A DNA stretch of 64,000 nucleotides from Monosiga brevicollis MX1 (lineage: Eukaryota > Opisthokonta > Choanoflagellata > Craspedida > Salpingoecidae), in NCBI RefSeq assembly GCF_000002865.3, contig NW_001865040.1, forward strand, positions 8,888-72,887, read 5' to 3'. Positions 22,602 through 32,660 of this stretch are shown here, piece by piece; the first letter of the stretch is position 1, and every line of letters begins with the position of its first letter. A model generated the notes under the pieces. It was not told where the DNA came from, did not search any database, and was given only the letters and a program-made list of their open reading frames with translations. Both the position numbers and the translations under genes were made by a program.

Positions 22602-25105
22602 ATGAGTGCCGAGATTTCGGGTCGGCAGTCGCTGCTGCAGATGGCGCGCGATAATCAATTGCCCATGCCCGAGGCCGCTCCCGAGCTTGCTGCTTCGCTG
22701 AGCGCTGAGCAGCAGGAGCGCCTGGAAAACGCCTTTCGCTTCATGGCCACCACCTCGATGCACTATGGCAAGGAGGCCACGGTGCGTACAGCCGCCATGT
22801 CACTTTTGCAATGCGCATACGTGACCAGAACGGTGGGGTAGGGAAATTCTGAAGCACCAAGCCAACATCGAGCACCTCACCTCACCCCACGTTTTACGGT
22901 TTTCATTGTGGCAGGGCAACCTGAATCCTGCATCAATGCCTGGTCCTGGCCCCATGAACATGGGTGCACCTGGTATGATGGGACCTGGTATGCGGGGTCC
23001 AGGCATGCGACCAGGCATGATGATGCCCGGCATGGGCGCGCCTGGCATGGTTCCGCCGATGGGGACTCCTGGCATGGGTGCACCTGGAATGGGCATGCCC
23101 GGCATGAGTACAGTGGGCATGACTCCGGAACAACACGAGCGTGCCCAGCGCCTCAAAGCCGTTCAACTTTTGGGCCGCGTCTATGTCGGTGGCATCCCGT
23201 TTGACGCTGGTGAACAGGAGATTGCCGAGGCTTTTCGCCCCTTTGGCGCCATTCAACAGTGTGCTTTCACCTATGACCAAGCGCTCAACAAGCACAAGGG
23301 CTTTTGCTTCGTCGAGTACGATGCACCCGAGGCTGCCCTGCTGGCCCTAGAGCAGATGACTAGCTATAACATCAAGGGTCGCACCCTCAAAATCGGCCGC
23401 CCCAACAATGCACCCCAGGCCCTGCCGTATCTGGAAACCCTGGCGGCCAAGGCGGCCGAGGCCCATCGCATCTACGTGTCCTCCATTCATCCCGACCTGG
23501 GTGAGCTCGAGATTAAGAGTGTGTTCGAATCCTTTGGGCCCGTCACGCGCGTCATTCTGGCACCCGGCGCCGAGGGCAAGGGCAACCATCGTGGCTACGG
23601 ATGGGTCGACTTTGAGGAGCAAAAGTCCGTGCCCGATGCCATCAAGAGCATGAACCTCTTTGACCTTGGTGGCCAATTTCTCCGTGTTTCCATTGGCATC
23701 AGGTTTGATACACGACCTCGGATGTCTCCCTCGCGCCCTCTCGCTTTTTTGTATGGCGTTTGGGACACATCCTCCTCATGCGCCGCCTGTTTCATCTTTT
23801 TTACCTTGGTGTAGCGAGCCAGAAGAAGTGTTCGAAATTGCCGACATTTTCAACAACACCAAGCAGCCAGCTGCCTTGCCTCGTACGCCACTCCCCTGTT
23901 GCTCCGTGGTACGCGGCTTCAATTTCGGAAGCACCTCGCCCTCACTCTTTGCTTAAATTTTTGGGCCGTAGCGCAACTGGCTGCCCAACAAGCCGCGGCG
24001 CGTCAAGCTGCCACCGCAGTCCTCACTAAAGTGGGGGCCGTTGCCCCACCGGTACGCACGCAGCCTATTTTTTTGCAAACCATGAGCTGTCATCAGAATA
24101 TTCGGGATTGTTGTCACAGCGCCGTATTTGTGGTTGTGTTTTTCTTGTGCTCACTGGGTGATGAACAGAGCGCTGCCCCTCAGAATGGCACTCCCGAAGC
24201 CAATGGGGCTGCAACAGAGGCGACGACAGCTACTGCTCAAGCAGGTTCGAGCACATCTTCCCGATCAGTCATTCTGATTAACTTTATCATGCTGATATTC
24301 TTGTTTTGTGTGGACTTGTTTCGTCAACCAACCCCTTGCAGAGAGTGCCAACTTGGATGAGGTCACGTTGACGGCCGAGGAACGTCAGAAGCTCATGCAG
24401 GCACGCCACCGTGCCATCTTCGAATCACCGGTAATTTTGCTCAAGAACATGGTCCCCATCAACGAGGTGGATGATCAACTCGAGGACGAGGTGAGTCACC
24501 TGTTGCTCTCATCCGTGACGAGCTCGTCGCCATTTTCGTAGTTTTTTTGTTTTTTTTCGGTTTGTTTGTTTGTTTGTTCTTGGCCCGCTGGTCCTTCTCC
24601 AAACTGATTGGATCCTCGGAACCGGACCATAATGTTAGGTCCGAGAAGAGTGCACCAACTTTGGCACCACAGAGAAAATTGTCATTGATACAAAACACGT
24701 GAGTGTTCCGAGACTGGGACCCATGTTCGCAGTGCAGTCCAAGTTCTCCGTGTGCGCTTCTGTCTGCTACCCTCATGTTGATGTTTTTGTTCCTTGCTCG
24801 TTGGGTCATCCTCCAATTTTCAGCCGGGCGATGACAACATGGCCAAGATTTTTGTTCAGTTTGGCACAAGCGCGGGTATGACACACTGCTTGTAGATTGG
24901 ATGCCTTGCTCGATGTGCAAATTATCGCTCAGATTCATTCTCGTGCATTCTTTGTGTACTGTGTCTCGCTCACTGAATGCTTGCGGATTCCTTAGCGGCA
25001 AAGGAGGCGATCAAAGCCTTGAATGGGCGGTTCTTCAGCGGACGAGAGGTGAAGGCTGAAAACTATTCATTGGCCAAATTTGAGGCGGGGGATTACGGCC
25101 ATTAA
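22602..25105 (+). CDS. PUF60: Poly(U)-binding splicing factor PUF60 / Half-pint
   Basis: Nine exons: 22602-22781, 22915-23702, 23815-23882, 23972-24051, 24169-24244, 24342-24490, 24639-24698, 24824-24875, 24996-25105; 520 residues in phase. An N-terminal helix (residues 28-50, LSAEQQERLENAFRFMATT) is followed by a 50-residue Met/Gly/Pro-rich tract (repeats such as PGMGAPGM), absent from animal PUF60 as far as I recall. RRM1 has RNP motifs RVYVGGIPF and KGFCFVEY; RRM2 has RIYVSSIHP and GYGWVDF, then SMNLFDLGGQFLRV, a PUF60 hallmark. An Ala/Gln linker leads to the UHM at residues ~430-520 (VILLKNMV, KIFVQF, LNGRFFSGREVKAE). UHM domains bind ULM tryptophans of SF3B1 and U2AF65. Role: 3' splice-site recognition at pyrimidine tracts. 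Confidence 0.93.
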
Positions 25106-25319
25106 AGTGCCCATGGTCACTGTTTGCCTGCTCGTACCGTCTTTCTTTTTTGAGATGGGTCGATTGTGAGCGGACCATGCAGTGACATGCGACAAAACTT
25201 TGTGATTGGCGGATGAAATTGACAGATGCATCAAAATAGGTTGCCAATCAAAAGTCTGCGCGCTACGGCACGAACGAGCAACCACCGCCTTGAAAAAGAA
25301 GTGTGTCATCCACGAGCAC

Positions 25320-26709
25320 TTAGAGCTCATCGTGTGCAGCTGGATCGATGGCAAGGAAGGGCTTGCAGACTGCTGGTGATTCCATTCTACATACAAACCA
25401 GCCGAACACATTAGGAAAGAAAGTGGCGGGTACTTGCAGTGTCCAGATAGTTCAACCCTTGAAAGACTGTCGAGTAGCGAGGCTTGCGACGGTTTGACTT
25501 GAAGACCCGCCACGTACCGCATCACATATTCGCAACGGTTCGGCTCGGCTACATCGAGAACCTTGTTCTCCGCCCCGCAGCTGAGCTGGACCTGGAAAGT
25601 CATGGAGTCAGTGGTGAATCCACAGCGCGTCAGCTGGGCACAAACGAACGAACGAACCTCGCAGGAGCGGTTGGGGCCGTTCCAGCACTTTTCTCCGTCG
25701 TCAAACTTGGCACGTGTACGGTCGCTGCCCTCGACAAAACCATTCCATTTGCTAGGGCGAGGAAGTGCGCACAGCAAGTGTGAGTGCGGGCCTTGGCTTG
25801 GACTCGAGTACACAGTCGAATACAAATCTCTTACCCGAGCTTGGTGGCGCGACCTCCAGCCTTGGGCTCCTGTGTCACCTTGTCAAACATGCAAAGCTTG
25901 TATCTGTACGTTTCGCGAAGCGTGAGTCAAGATCCTCATCGAAAGGGGACAAGGCCACACAGGCAAGCACGCCAAACGAAACAAAAAGACTAACTTGTAT
26001 TCGCGGTCTTCAAGCTCATAGCATTGATTAATCATGTGCGCAAATTCGTGCGAATCTCCCGTGTCATAGTTGAGCTCGTTCTCGAGTTTTTTGCGGTCTG
26101 ATTCCTTGAGCCGCTTCTGCGACTCGGCCTCGCGATGGGCAGTTCGTGCTGCGTCGGCGTCTAAACACGAAAGTGATGCAGGGTGTAGTGAATTGGCCGG
26201 CACTACCCTCACTTTCCTTTGAGCAAAGCCATGAGGTACACTCTCAATCGTTCTCAACGCACTGGCAATGAGGGTCTTGATGTCCTCGTCGTACTCAGGC
26301 TTGGGGTCAGAAGGCTCGGGATGGACGCCGTCCTTATCAGCCATGACCTTGGTAATGTGAGAATATAGATGCTCTTTGAAGTGATCCAGACTGACGGACT
26401 GTTCCGCTTCGGACAGTGAACCATCGTCGTCCACATCGAGCAATGCTTCAATATCCTTCATCGTCACCTATGGACGTGAACAATACAGGGCGTGGTGAAG
26501 GACATGCTCACACAAAACACCACCCTGTGAAGCAAGCACGGGTCGATTGAGTCAGATTGATTGGCAGACTCACGCCTTGTTGCTCGTCATTGGCCAGTTC
26601 CGGATGAAGCAGCAGCTCTTCGGCCGTAAGAGACTGATCATTGTTCACGTCCAGGAAGTCAAAGGTGTTGGCATGGGCCTCAGAGCGCCGCGCTTGCATT
26701 GTAGCTATA

Positions 26710-26804
<95 letters not shown>

Positions 26805-27818
26805 ACAGAGACCAAGCACATCCCCGGTCAGGAAGGTTGAGCTCAAAAGGAATTAGGCGGCCGCTGGGATTGCATCAAAGTCAATTTGTCTTACCTTCCC
26901 AGTCCTTGTCAAAGACCTCCTTAGCTGCTGCTTCGGGGGTCTCGGCTTCGGTTTTGGCAGCTTCAAGCTCTTGTACACGGCGTTCCAGGCTCTCCATTTC
27001 TTTGTCCAGAGCGGCAATGCGCTCCTTGCGCTCCTATTCATAATGTATCATGAGGACATACCATGTGATGTTTGGCTTGGCTTGGCACGACGCGAGAGTG
27101 TGCCAGAAACACACGGAAAAAGTAGCAGCAACTGGGTTGTATCACGCTCACCTGAATCTCTTGCTTGGCCTGATTTTCCAAGCGGACACGGGTTGCAAAG
27201 CCTTCCCGTTGCAGCTGTGCCTCACGTTCGGCGGCTTCGCGAGCGGCACGGCCCAGCTCCTCGCAGGTGTTGGGGCAGGCCACAAGACCACTGTACTCAT
27301 CCGAACCGTCACAGCAGTCACACAAACCGTCGTTGACCCGCCCGCTAACCATTAAAGCCGGCTCATGCCCTTCGTTAGTGCAGTAAAAGTGGCCATTGGC
27401 ACAAGCCGACGTGCCTAATGCAGGTAGGACATGAGGAGCAAACGTGAGCTCGCCTCAATGGCAGCCCCTTTAAGGCAAACGCCGAGAGGCACAAACGTAC
27501 CAGGTTCGTCTGAGCCGTCGTCGCAGTCGCAAAATTCGTCATTGACGCTCTCCATAGGGATGGATTTGCCGTTGTCACAGGCAAAAGCGTCGCCGGCAAA
27601 GTGAGGCGCATCTGTGGGGCAAGGAGCCGATGACCATGTGAAAGGCTTGTCGCGCCTCATCAGTAACCGTGTCCTACCCATTTATTCAAATGCATTTGCA
27701 TACCTTTGGGGGCAGCACCTCGAGGCAGATGGTCCAATGACGCCGTCGCAGGCACCACCACGGCCACTGCCAACAGCAGCACCAAGGTCGTCACTGACAT
27801 GAGCTCCAGCTTCATCAT
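25320..27818 (-). CDS. PRKCSH: Glucosidase II beta subunit (PRKCSH), HDEL-terminated
   Basis: Eleven exons: 27704-27818, 27501-27611, 27152-27414, 26895-27033, 26574-26704, 26263-26467, 25995-26160, 25835-25903, 25658-25751, 25518-25591, 25320-25386; 477 residues in phase. A signal peptide (LVLLLAVAVVVPATA) precedes two LDL-receptor class A-like modules (CDCDDGSDEPG and CDCCDGSDEYSG), a coiled coil, EF-hand-like loops (DVNNDQSLTAEE, DVDDDGSLSEAE), an acidic stretch, and the C-terminal MRH lectin domain (YDTGDS, CWNGPNRSC, CEYVMR). The last exon ends in HDEL, the ER retrieval signal, which strongly supports the model. With the GII alpha subunit it trims glucose from N-glycans in the calnexin cycle; the MRH domain binds the mannose arms. 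Exon 5 is preceded by a (CA)n tract in intron 4. Confidence 0.95.
26711..26803. repeat. (CA)n microsatellite, about 93 bp
   Basis: Near-perfect CA repeat in intron 4 of the glucosidase II beta gene, 7 bp from the exon 5 acceptor. On the transcript strand it is (TG)n, immediately upstream of the 3' splice site. Confidence 0.97.
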
Positions 27819-28062
27819 GACGATTGGAAACAGAAAAACGCACACACACCAAACATCAAACATCAGAGTGTGACCAACGTTACACTCAATGAATTGAATG
27901 AATCAGACTCCTTATGTGTGACTTGTGTCACACGTGTCGTTGTGAAAAGAAAGAAAAGGGAAGATTAGCAAATCTACCACATGTAGCATTGGAGAAAGAA
28001 ATTCGATTGGTTGATGCTTGCTTGTATAAAAACTGATCACAAGCAGAGAGGAGTTCTCTTCC

Positions 28063-28091
28063 TCTCTTTCTCTCTCTCTCTCTCTCTCTCT
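28063..28091. repeat. (CT)n tract
   Basis: About 14 CT units on the plus strand, 57-85 bp upstream of the ATG of the upstream RasGEF copy. Confidence 0.9.
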
Positions 28092-28147
28092 GGAGGTTTG
28101 CTTGAGGTTGCTTTCCATCTTCACTTTGCTCCATTTTCCTTTTGACC

Positions 28148-29885
28148 ATGGAGGAGCTTGGATGCCTCTGTGTGTTGGACGTGAACGTGTGCGAAAGTGA
28201 AAGAATGGGTCACCAGCACAGGCTGACCGCAGCCCCAAAACGTCTGGCCGGCCTTCAAGCAGACGAGGCGAAACGATCTGAAAGACAAGACTCTGAGTTG
28301 GACACAAGTCATTACGTGGACATGGAGGCCGCGTACCAACCAGACGAGGCACAGGCACAGGGCGACCATGATCCTTCGATGAGCGAAACGGACGGTGAGA
28401 TAGGAGGGCTTGGAGAAGATACCTTTGACTCAGATGAGAGTCAGTACGTGGACATGGAAGGCTCGTACTGCCCGCCAGAGGTCGTCTACTTTGAGGCGGA
28501 ACGCGATCAACAACCAGTGCTCAAAGCCGCCACATTGACCCAATGGGTTCAGCACGTCACCTCTGACAATACATGGATCCAATGTTGCAGAAGACCTTGG
28601 TCATCACATTTCCCTTGTTCACCACCGCCCAGGCTTTGCTAACTCACCTAGTGGAGCGCTTTGAAGCCCATCTTCCCAGACCAGACATGTCGGGCGATGA
28701 GCAAAAGGTGGCTTCTTGTGTACGCTCGCGCGTGCTGGTGTGTCTTCGCGCCTGGCTGCAGTACAACGGCGATTTCTTCCAGGATGTTACGCTCGAGGAC
28801 CGTCTGCGCCGTTTCATGCAAAATCAAGAAGCACACATGGACCCACAGCAGCGAGATGCTGTCCTCAAATTGCTTGCACAGCGGGTCGAAAACCTGGCCT
28901 CTGTGGAGTTGCGGCGCCCCTCACGTGCACGCCCATCTGTGTCTCGAAATGTGGCGCGGACTTTGGCAGCACAGTCGTATCATGACATTAGTCTGACCGA
29001 CCTCAAACCCATGGCAATTGCAGAGCAGCTCACCTTGTGGATGTGGCGCTCATACGCTCGTGTACGGCCAACAGAGCTCCTGATGAAAGAGCGCGGAGAG
29101 CGGACGCCCCACATCAATTCCATGACGATCAAGACAGAAAAGGTGACACACTGGGCTTTGGGCATGGTGTTGATGACCCGGGACCCGACGCAGCGCATGC
29201 GTAACTACAAGTTCCTGATCCGACTGGCAGATGCTCTGTTACAGCTGGGCAACTTTGAGCTGGCCAAGGGCGTGGCAGTGGCGGTCGACCACACTCTGGT
29301 CGTTCAAGTCATTGACGAGGTCAAATATTCGCCCGTGCAGCCCAAGATGAGCAAAGCTTTGTCCAGTATACAGAAGATCGCCATTGACAAAGGCCCCCAC
29401 CTCTTGGAGCGACTGCAAAATCGCCACTGTGAGCAGTTGCCTTGCATTCCGCCTCTCTTTGTCTACATGCGCAACCGAGCGATTTGCGAGGAGAAGGCAA
29501 ATGCAAAACGCCCTGAGTACATGCCCGAGGGCATGCTCTTCGTGCACAAGTACCGCATGATCTGCGAGCACGTCCGGGATGCGCTCAAGTTCCAGCGGTA
29601 TGAGTATGTCATTGAGACCAAAAATAGCATCCAGGTCGGTTCGGTTCGAGTTTTGCATCTATTGTGTTCTGTTGCATAGGTCTTGTATCGTTGTTGATGC
29701 GCTTTGACTCACTCGATGATTGGTACGAATAGGAGTATCTGGACACGCGATTGATGCCCAACATGACGAGTGAATTGGCTGAGAGCAAGTTTGAGGAGTG
29801 GAACCGGTTATCATACGAGCTGGTGCCTTCAAAGCGCGGGTCTAAGGCGATCTCGGGCAGCATTGATGAAACAGCCTCGGCCTAG
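28148..29885 (+). pseudogene. RasGEF gene, upstream copy, with a frameshift in the REM/N-terminal region
   Basis: Two exons, 28148-29634 and 29733-29885. The ATG at 28148 opens a short unique N-terminus with two YVDM motifs (HYVDMEAAY at about residue 55, QYVDMEGSY at about residue 99). The RasGEF N-terminal (REM) domain then starts at PVLKAATLTQWVQ. Near 28570 one A is missing compared with the downstream copy (GACAATAC against GACAAATAC); the frame shifts and stops at 28642. The reading frame resumes from 28573 and is open through the whole CDC25-type catalytic domain (DLKPMAIAEQLTLWMW, IKTEKVTHWALG, RMRNYKFLIRLADAL, CIPPLFVYMRN) to the stop at 29885. No further lesions were seen. It could be a young pseudogene, a sequencing error, or a shorter protein starting at ATG 28573. 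Confidence 0.75.
28442..29885 (+). repeat. Segmental duplication, copy 1 (partner 34650-36080)
   Basis: About 1.44 kb matched at very high identity to 34650-36080, starting at CAGTACGTGGACATGG and ending at the stop codon. The offset is 6,208 bp before the indel near 28570 and 6,209 after it. Both copies keep the intron at the same place, so this is a DNA duplication and not a retrocopy. Confidence 0.93.
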
Positions 29886-29998
29886 GCACCAAGCCCACAC
29901 ATGGGTCGTCGAACTTATCTGAAGGATCAACAGAAGACGGCGCAAAGCCACTGGTGAGTTGGCAACTCCTAAGTTTCCTTGAGTAGCGTATCCTGCCT

Positions 29999-30301
29999 TC
30001 AAATGCTGTCCGGTTCTTGCTTGGCTCCATGTACAAATGGCACATGACTCGTAAATTGTTTGTAATCGCACTCTTCATCTGCAAACTGACCTTCAAGCTT
30101 GGCTCGCTCAATCTTTTCTATGCCGCGTCTGCGGATGGACACAAATGTCACTTTCCCCGTTCCCTCGGGCAAGCGACGTTCAGAAGACTGTATTTGGGCT
30201 GTTGTATTAAACTCCAGGGACGAACGAATTGTCGTCAGAGGTGGGACGGAGATGCACTCATCGCCAAGAACCGCCGACGTATCGCTGCGTCCAATGTCCA
30301 G
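29999..30301 (-). CDS. Probable 3' coding exon, unknown protein
   Basis: After an acceptor (GATTGTAG) at 30302 the frame is open for 100 codons to TGA at 29999-30001. It reads as ordinary polar protein (LDIGRSDTSAVLGDECISVP, later KVTFVSIRRRGIEKIERAKL) and not as repeat or UTR. A second possible minus-strand exon lies at 30580-30767 (acceptor CCATAG; QLGRVNLAEAVRMADVWRAR). I could not join the two or find a start, so gene structure and function are unknown. It is tail-to-tail with the upstream RasGEF copy. Confidence 0.35.
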   Translation of the reverse strand: MDIGRSDTSAVLGDECISVPPLTTIRSSLEFNTTAQIQSSERRLPEGTGKVTFVSIRRRGIEKIERAKLEGQFADEECDYKQFTSHVPFVHGAKQEPDSI

Positions 30302-31418
30302 CTACAATCGCGATAGCAAGCAGTATTGAACAGCTGCTCTGATGCCGTCAAAATGTCCAACAGCAGCGCTCAACCCACAACAATGCCATGATGCTTGTGT
30401 TCATTCCTGTGCCCTGCTGAACAATTTGGCAAAATATTATTCTGTCGGCATGCCTGCCGTAGCAACTTTTGCGGTGTGAGCTGTGGAAAAGATCAGCTCA
30501 GTAACAGGCCAGAGCCGTCTGCAGGGAGCAACGCAATGCTCGAATGGGCGATGAACGATCTGACATACGACTCCTCAGCTCACAATGCTGGGTCGTCGTC
30601 AACTTCATTGCCGACAAAGCCGCAATAGAACAGCATTGCTCTCAAGTTCCCCCGGGCGCGGTGGTAGCATGCGGCCACAGCAGCTTCAGCAGCAGTTCGT
30701 GCACGCCATACGTCCGCCATGCGAACGGCTTCGGCCAGGTTGACGCGCCCGAGCTGATCTGCGCTTCCTATGGCCGTACGTCCTTGGCCATAATATCATG
30801 GCACTCCTGCTTGAAAAGTATGACAATAGGGAGTGTACATGAACATCCGGATGTACATGTAAGTGTGACTGAAGTTTTAGTAGACAAGTCACTGGACATG
30901 CACAATAAGTGATAGAGACACATGCTTTGGTTTTCACCATTTGCAACAACAGGTCTTAAAACTACTACAATTACTACCCTCCTTGTCTCTCTTTCTCTGT
31001 TTCCTCTTTCTGACTATCTCAAACTCTCTCCAAACTCTCTCACAAACTCTCTCACAAACTCCTCTCTCTCTCTCTCTCTGTCTGTTTCATCTCTCTCTTT
31101 CTCTCAATCCCTCTCTCAACCACTCTCTTCTCTCAAACTCTCTCTCTCTCAACCTCTCTCTCAAACTCTCTTTCTGCGACATCGACCTTGAAGCAAGAGA
31201 CGGCGACGAGCGCTGGGACGACTGGGGGGAGAAAGCGAGCGCCTTTCCTCTTTTTTATCTTTGACAACCTGACGGCCGGAAAGTGAAGGCGCTTTGGAAC
31301 ACACAAGGGTGGTATTTAGGGCATGATTTGAGCGGGAGAGGTCTCGCCGCGCTTGTCGGTGATTATCAACGCGTGCCGGCGACGTGAGTAAACCGGCATC
31401 CTCGGAGCCGCCTGCACA
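30302..31418. other. Unassigned region with CT-rich low-complexity stretch
   Basis: Contains the possible minus-strand exon 30580-30767. From about 30979 to 31180 the plus strand is a degenerate CTCTCAAA/CTCTCT pyrimidine tract, ending roughly 240 bp before the ATG at 31419. Confidence 0.5.
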
Positions 31419-32171
31419 ATGCGCTGGGACCCGGCCTGGATCAAGCCCGGGCACAATGACGCCAGCTTTGCCGTCTCTCATTTACTATCCCAAGGTTGGT
31501 GCATGCAATGAAACAGCTAGCCGCTGACAAGGTATTGATCACACAACGGCTCCGCTCATCGGATCGGTTCTGCTGATCTGCCCTCTCGGCCATCACCTTG
31601 CAAACAGCGGGTGCCAATACCTTTGCTGAGCTCTCCATCATCTTCAAGGACAAGGGCTTCTTTGTAGTCAACTCGGCTGTATGTACCGCGCAAACACCGC
31701 TCGCACGGTATTTTCCAACGACGCCCGTCTCATCACTCAACCCTGCTCTCGGGCACTCGTCATGCTTCGCAGCCTGCTGCTCTCTGCTGGGTGCAGGTGA
31801 ACGAATTGAGTCACCGGACAGGTGTGCCCCAGCATTATGACGGCCGAGGGACTCTGGTGATGGTCACTGTTGAGGTCAGTCCCATACGCCTCATCTCTCA
31901 CGCTCTTTTTTGCTCTCGCCAAACGCACCAACACAGAAAAATACCATACATGCGAACAGTGACTCGTGCCAAGCCTTATCAAAACTGATCGATCACCCTC
32001 TTGCCGACGCAGTGTGGACCGTTTTTCCCCTTGGAAGGTGGACGGCCCAAGGGCCTCGAAAAGCCCAAAGCCTCCCTCTGCTTCTACGCCGCCCCCGACA
32101 CTGCGTGCGTGCCTGCAAACCGAGGCCCCTACTATCCCTTCCGCTCGCTCCTCCTTGGCCCACTTTTATGA
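31419..32171 (+). CDS. Hypothetical 127-residue protein, four exons
   Basis: Exons 31419-31494, 31608-31678, 31797-31874, 32013-32171 have canonical borders (GTTGGT, GTATGT, GTCAGT donors; CAG acceptors) and sum to 128 codons in phase. The protein has no signal peptide or membrane segment. Recognisable stretches include WDPAWIKPGHNDASFAVSHL, FAELSIIFKDKGFFVVNSA, VPQHYDGRGTLVMVTVE and KPKASLCFYAAPDT. I do not recognise the family. The consistent phases and protein-like composition make a real gene likely; the last exon could be spliced further, since an acceptor-bounded open stretch (QLIRQLENVRESSSQ) follows at about 32270-32320. Confidence 0.5.
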
Positions 32172-32660
32172 CATCCATTTCTCACCGTGTCGCCGCCCCC
32201 CCGTGATCTTGCCCCTTGATCACGCTTACCCTCGCTATTTGTTGTGCGATCTCATTTGGTTTGCGTTCAGTGCTCAACTGATCCGACAACTGGAGAATGT
32301 GCGAGAGTCATCGTCCCAGGTATCCTTTGCTCGGGCTGCTCAAGTGTCACCCCTCTTTTTCAAACGTACCAGCCTTGGCCTTTTCCAGTTCGCTCCCAAC
32401 GCAACTCTCACCAGAACACTGTGACTGTCGCTATCGCCACCGTAGCCACTACTACGTGGTCGATCGGCCTCGGAACTCTTTTCTACAACTGCTGCTGCTG
32501 CCTCATCTGATGGTGAGAACTACCTCGGGCGCCCTCGATGCTGTCATGTCCCGATTCAAAAGACAGTGAAGCCTCGCAACGTCCTTGCTGAAGATCCGAC
32601 GCTTGATGCTATCATTGGGCCTCTTCGCCGACTTCCATAGGTACCAGCCAGCCGAGCGCC
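32172..32660. other. Intergenic / 5' region of the full-length RasGEF
   Basis: About 490 bp with small open, splice-bounded stretches (about 32272-32320 and 32390-32520) that may be leftover exons of the 31419 gene or 5'UTR exons of the RasGEF. Not resolved. Confidence 0.35.

Noticed and set aside
26547-26856. His-Thr or Val-Cys repeat frames
   Set aside because: Translations of the intronic (CA)n tract.
28442-29885. Retrotransposed copy of the RasGEF
   Set aside because: Both copies keep the intron at the same position and there is no poly-A tail, so it is a DNA-level duplication.
30974-31264. Ser-Leu-rich frames of 89-107 codons
   Set aside because: Degenerate CTCTCAAA pyrimidine repeat, not protein-coding.
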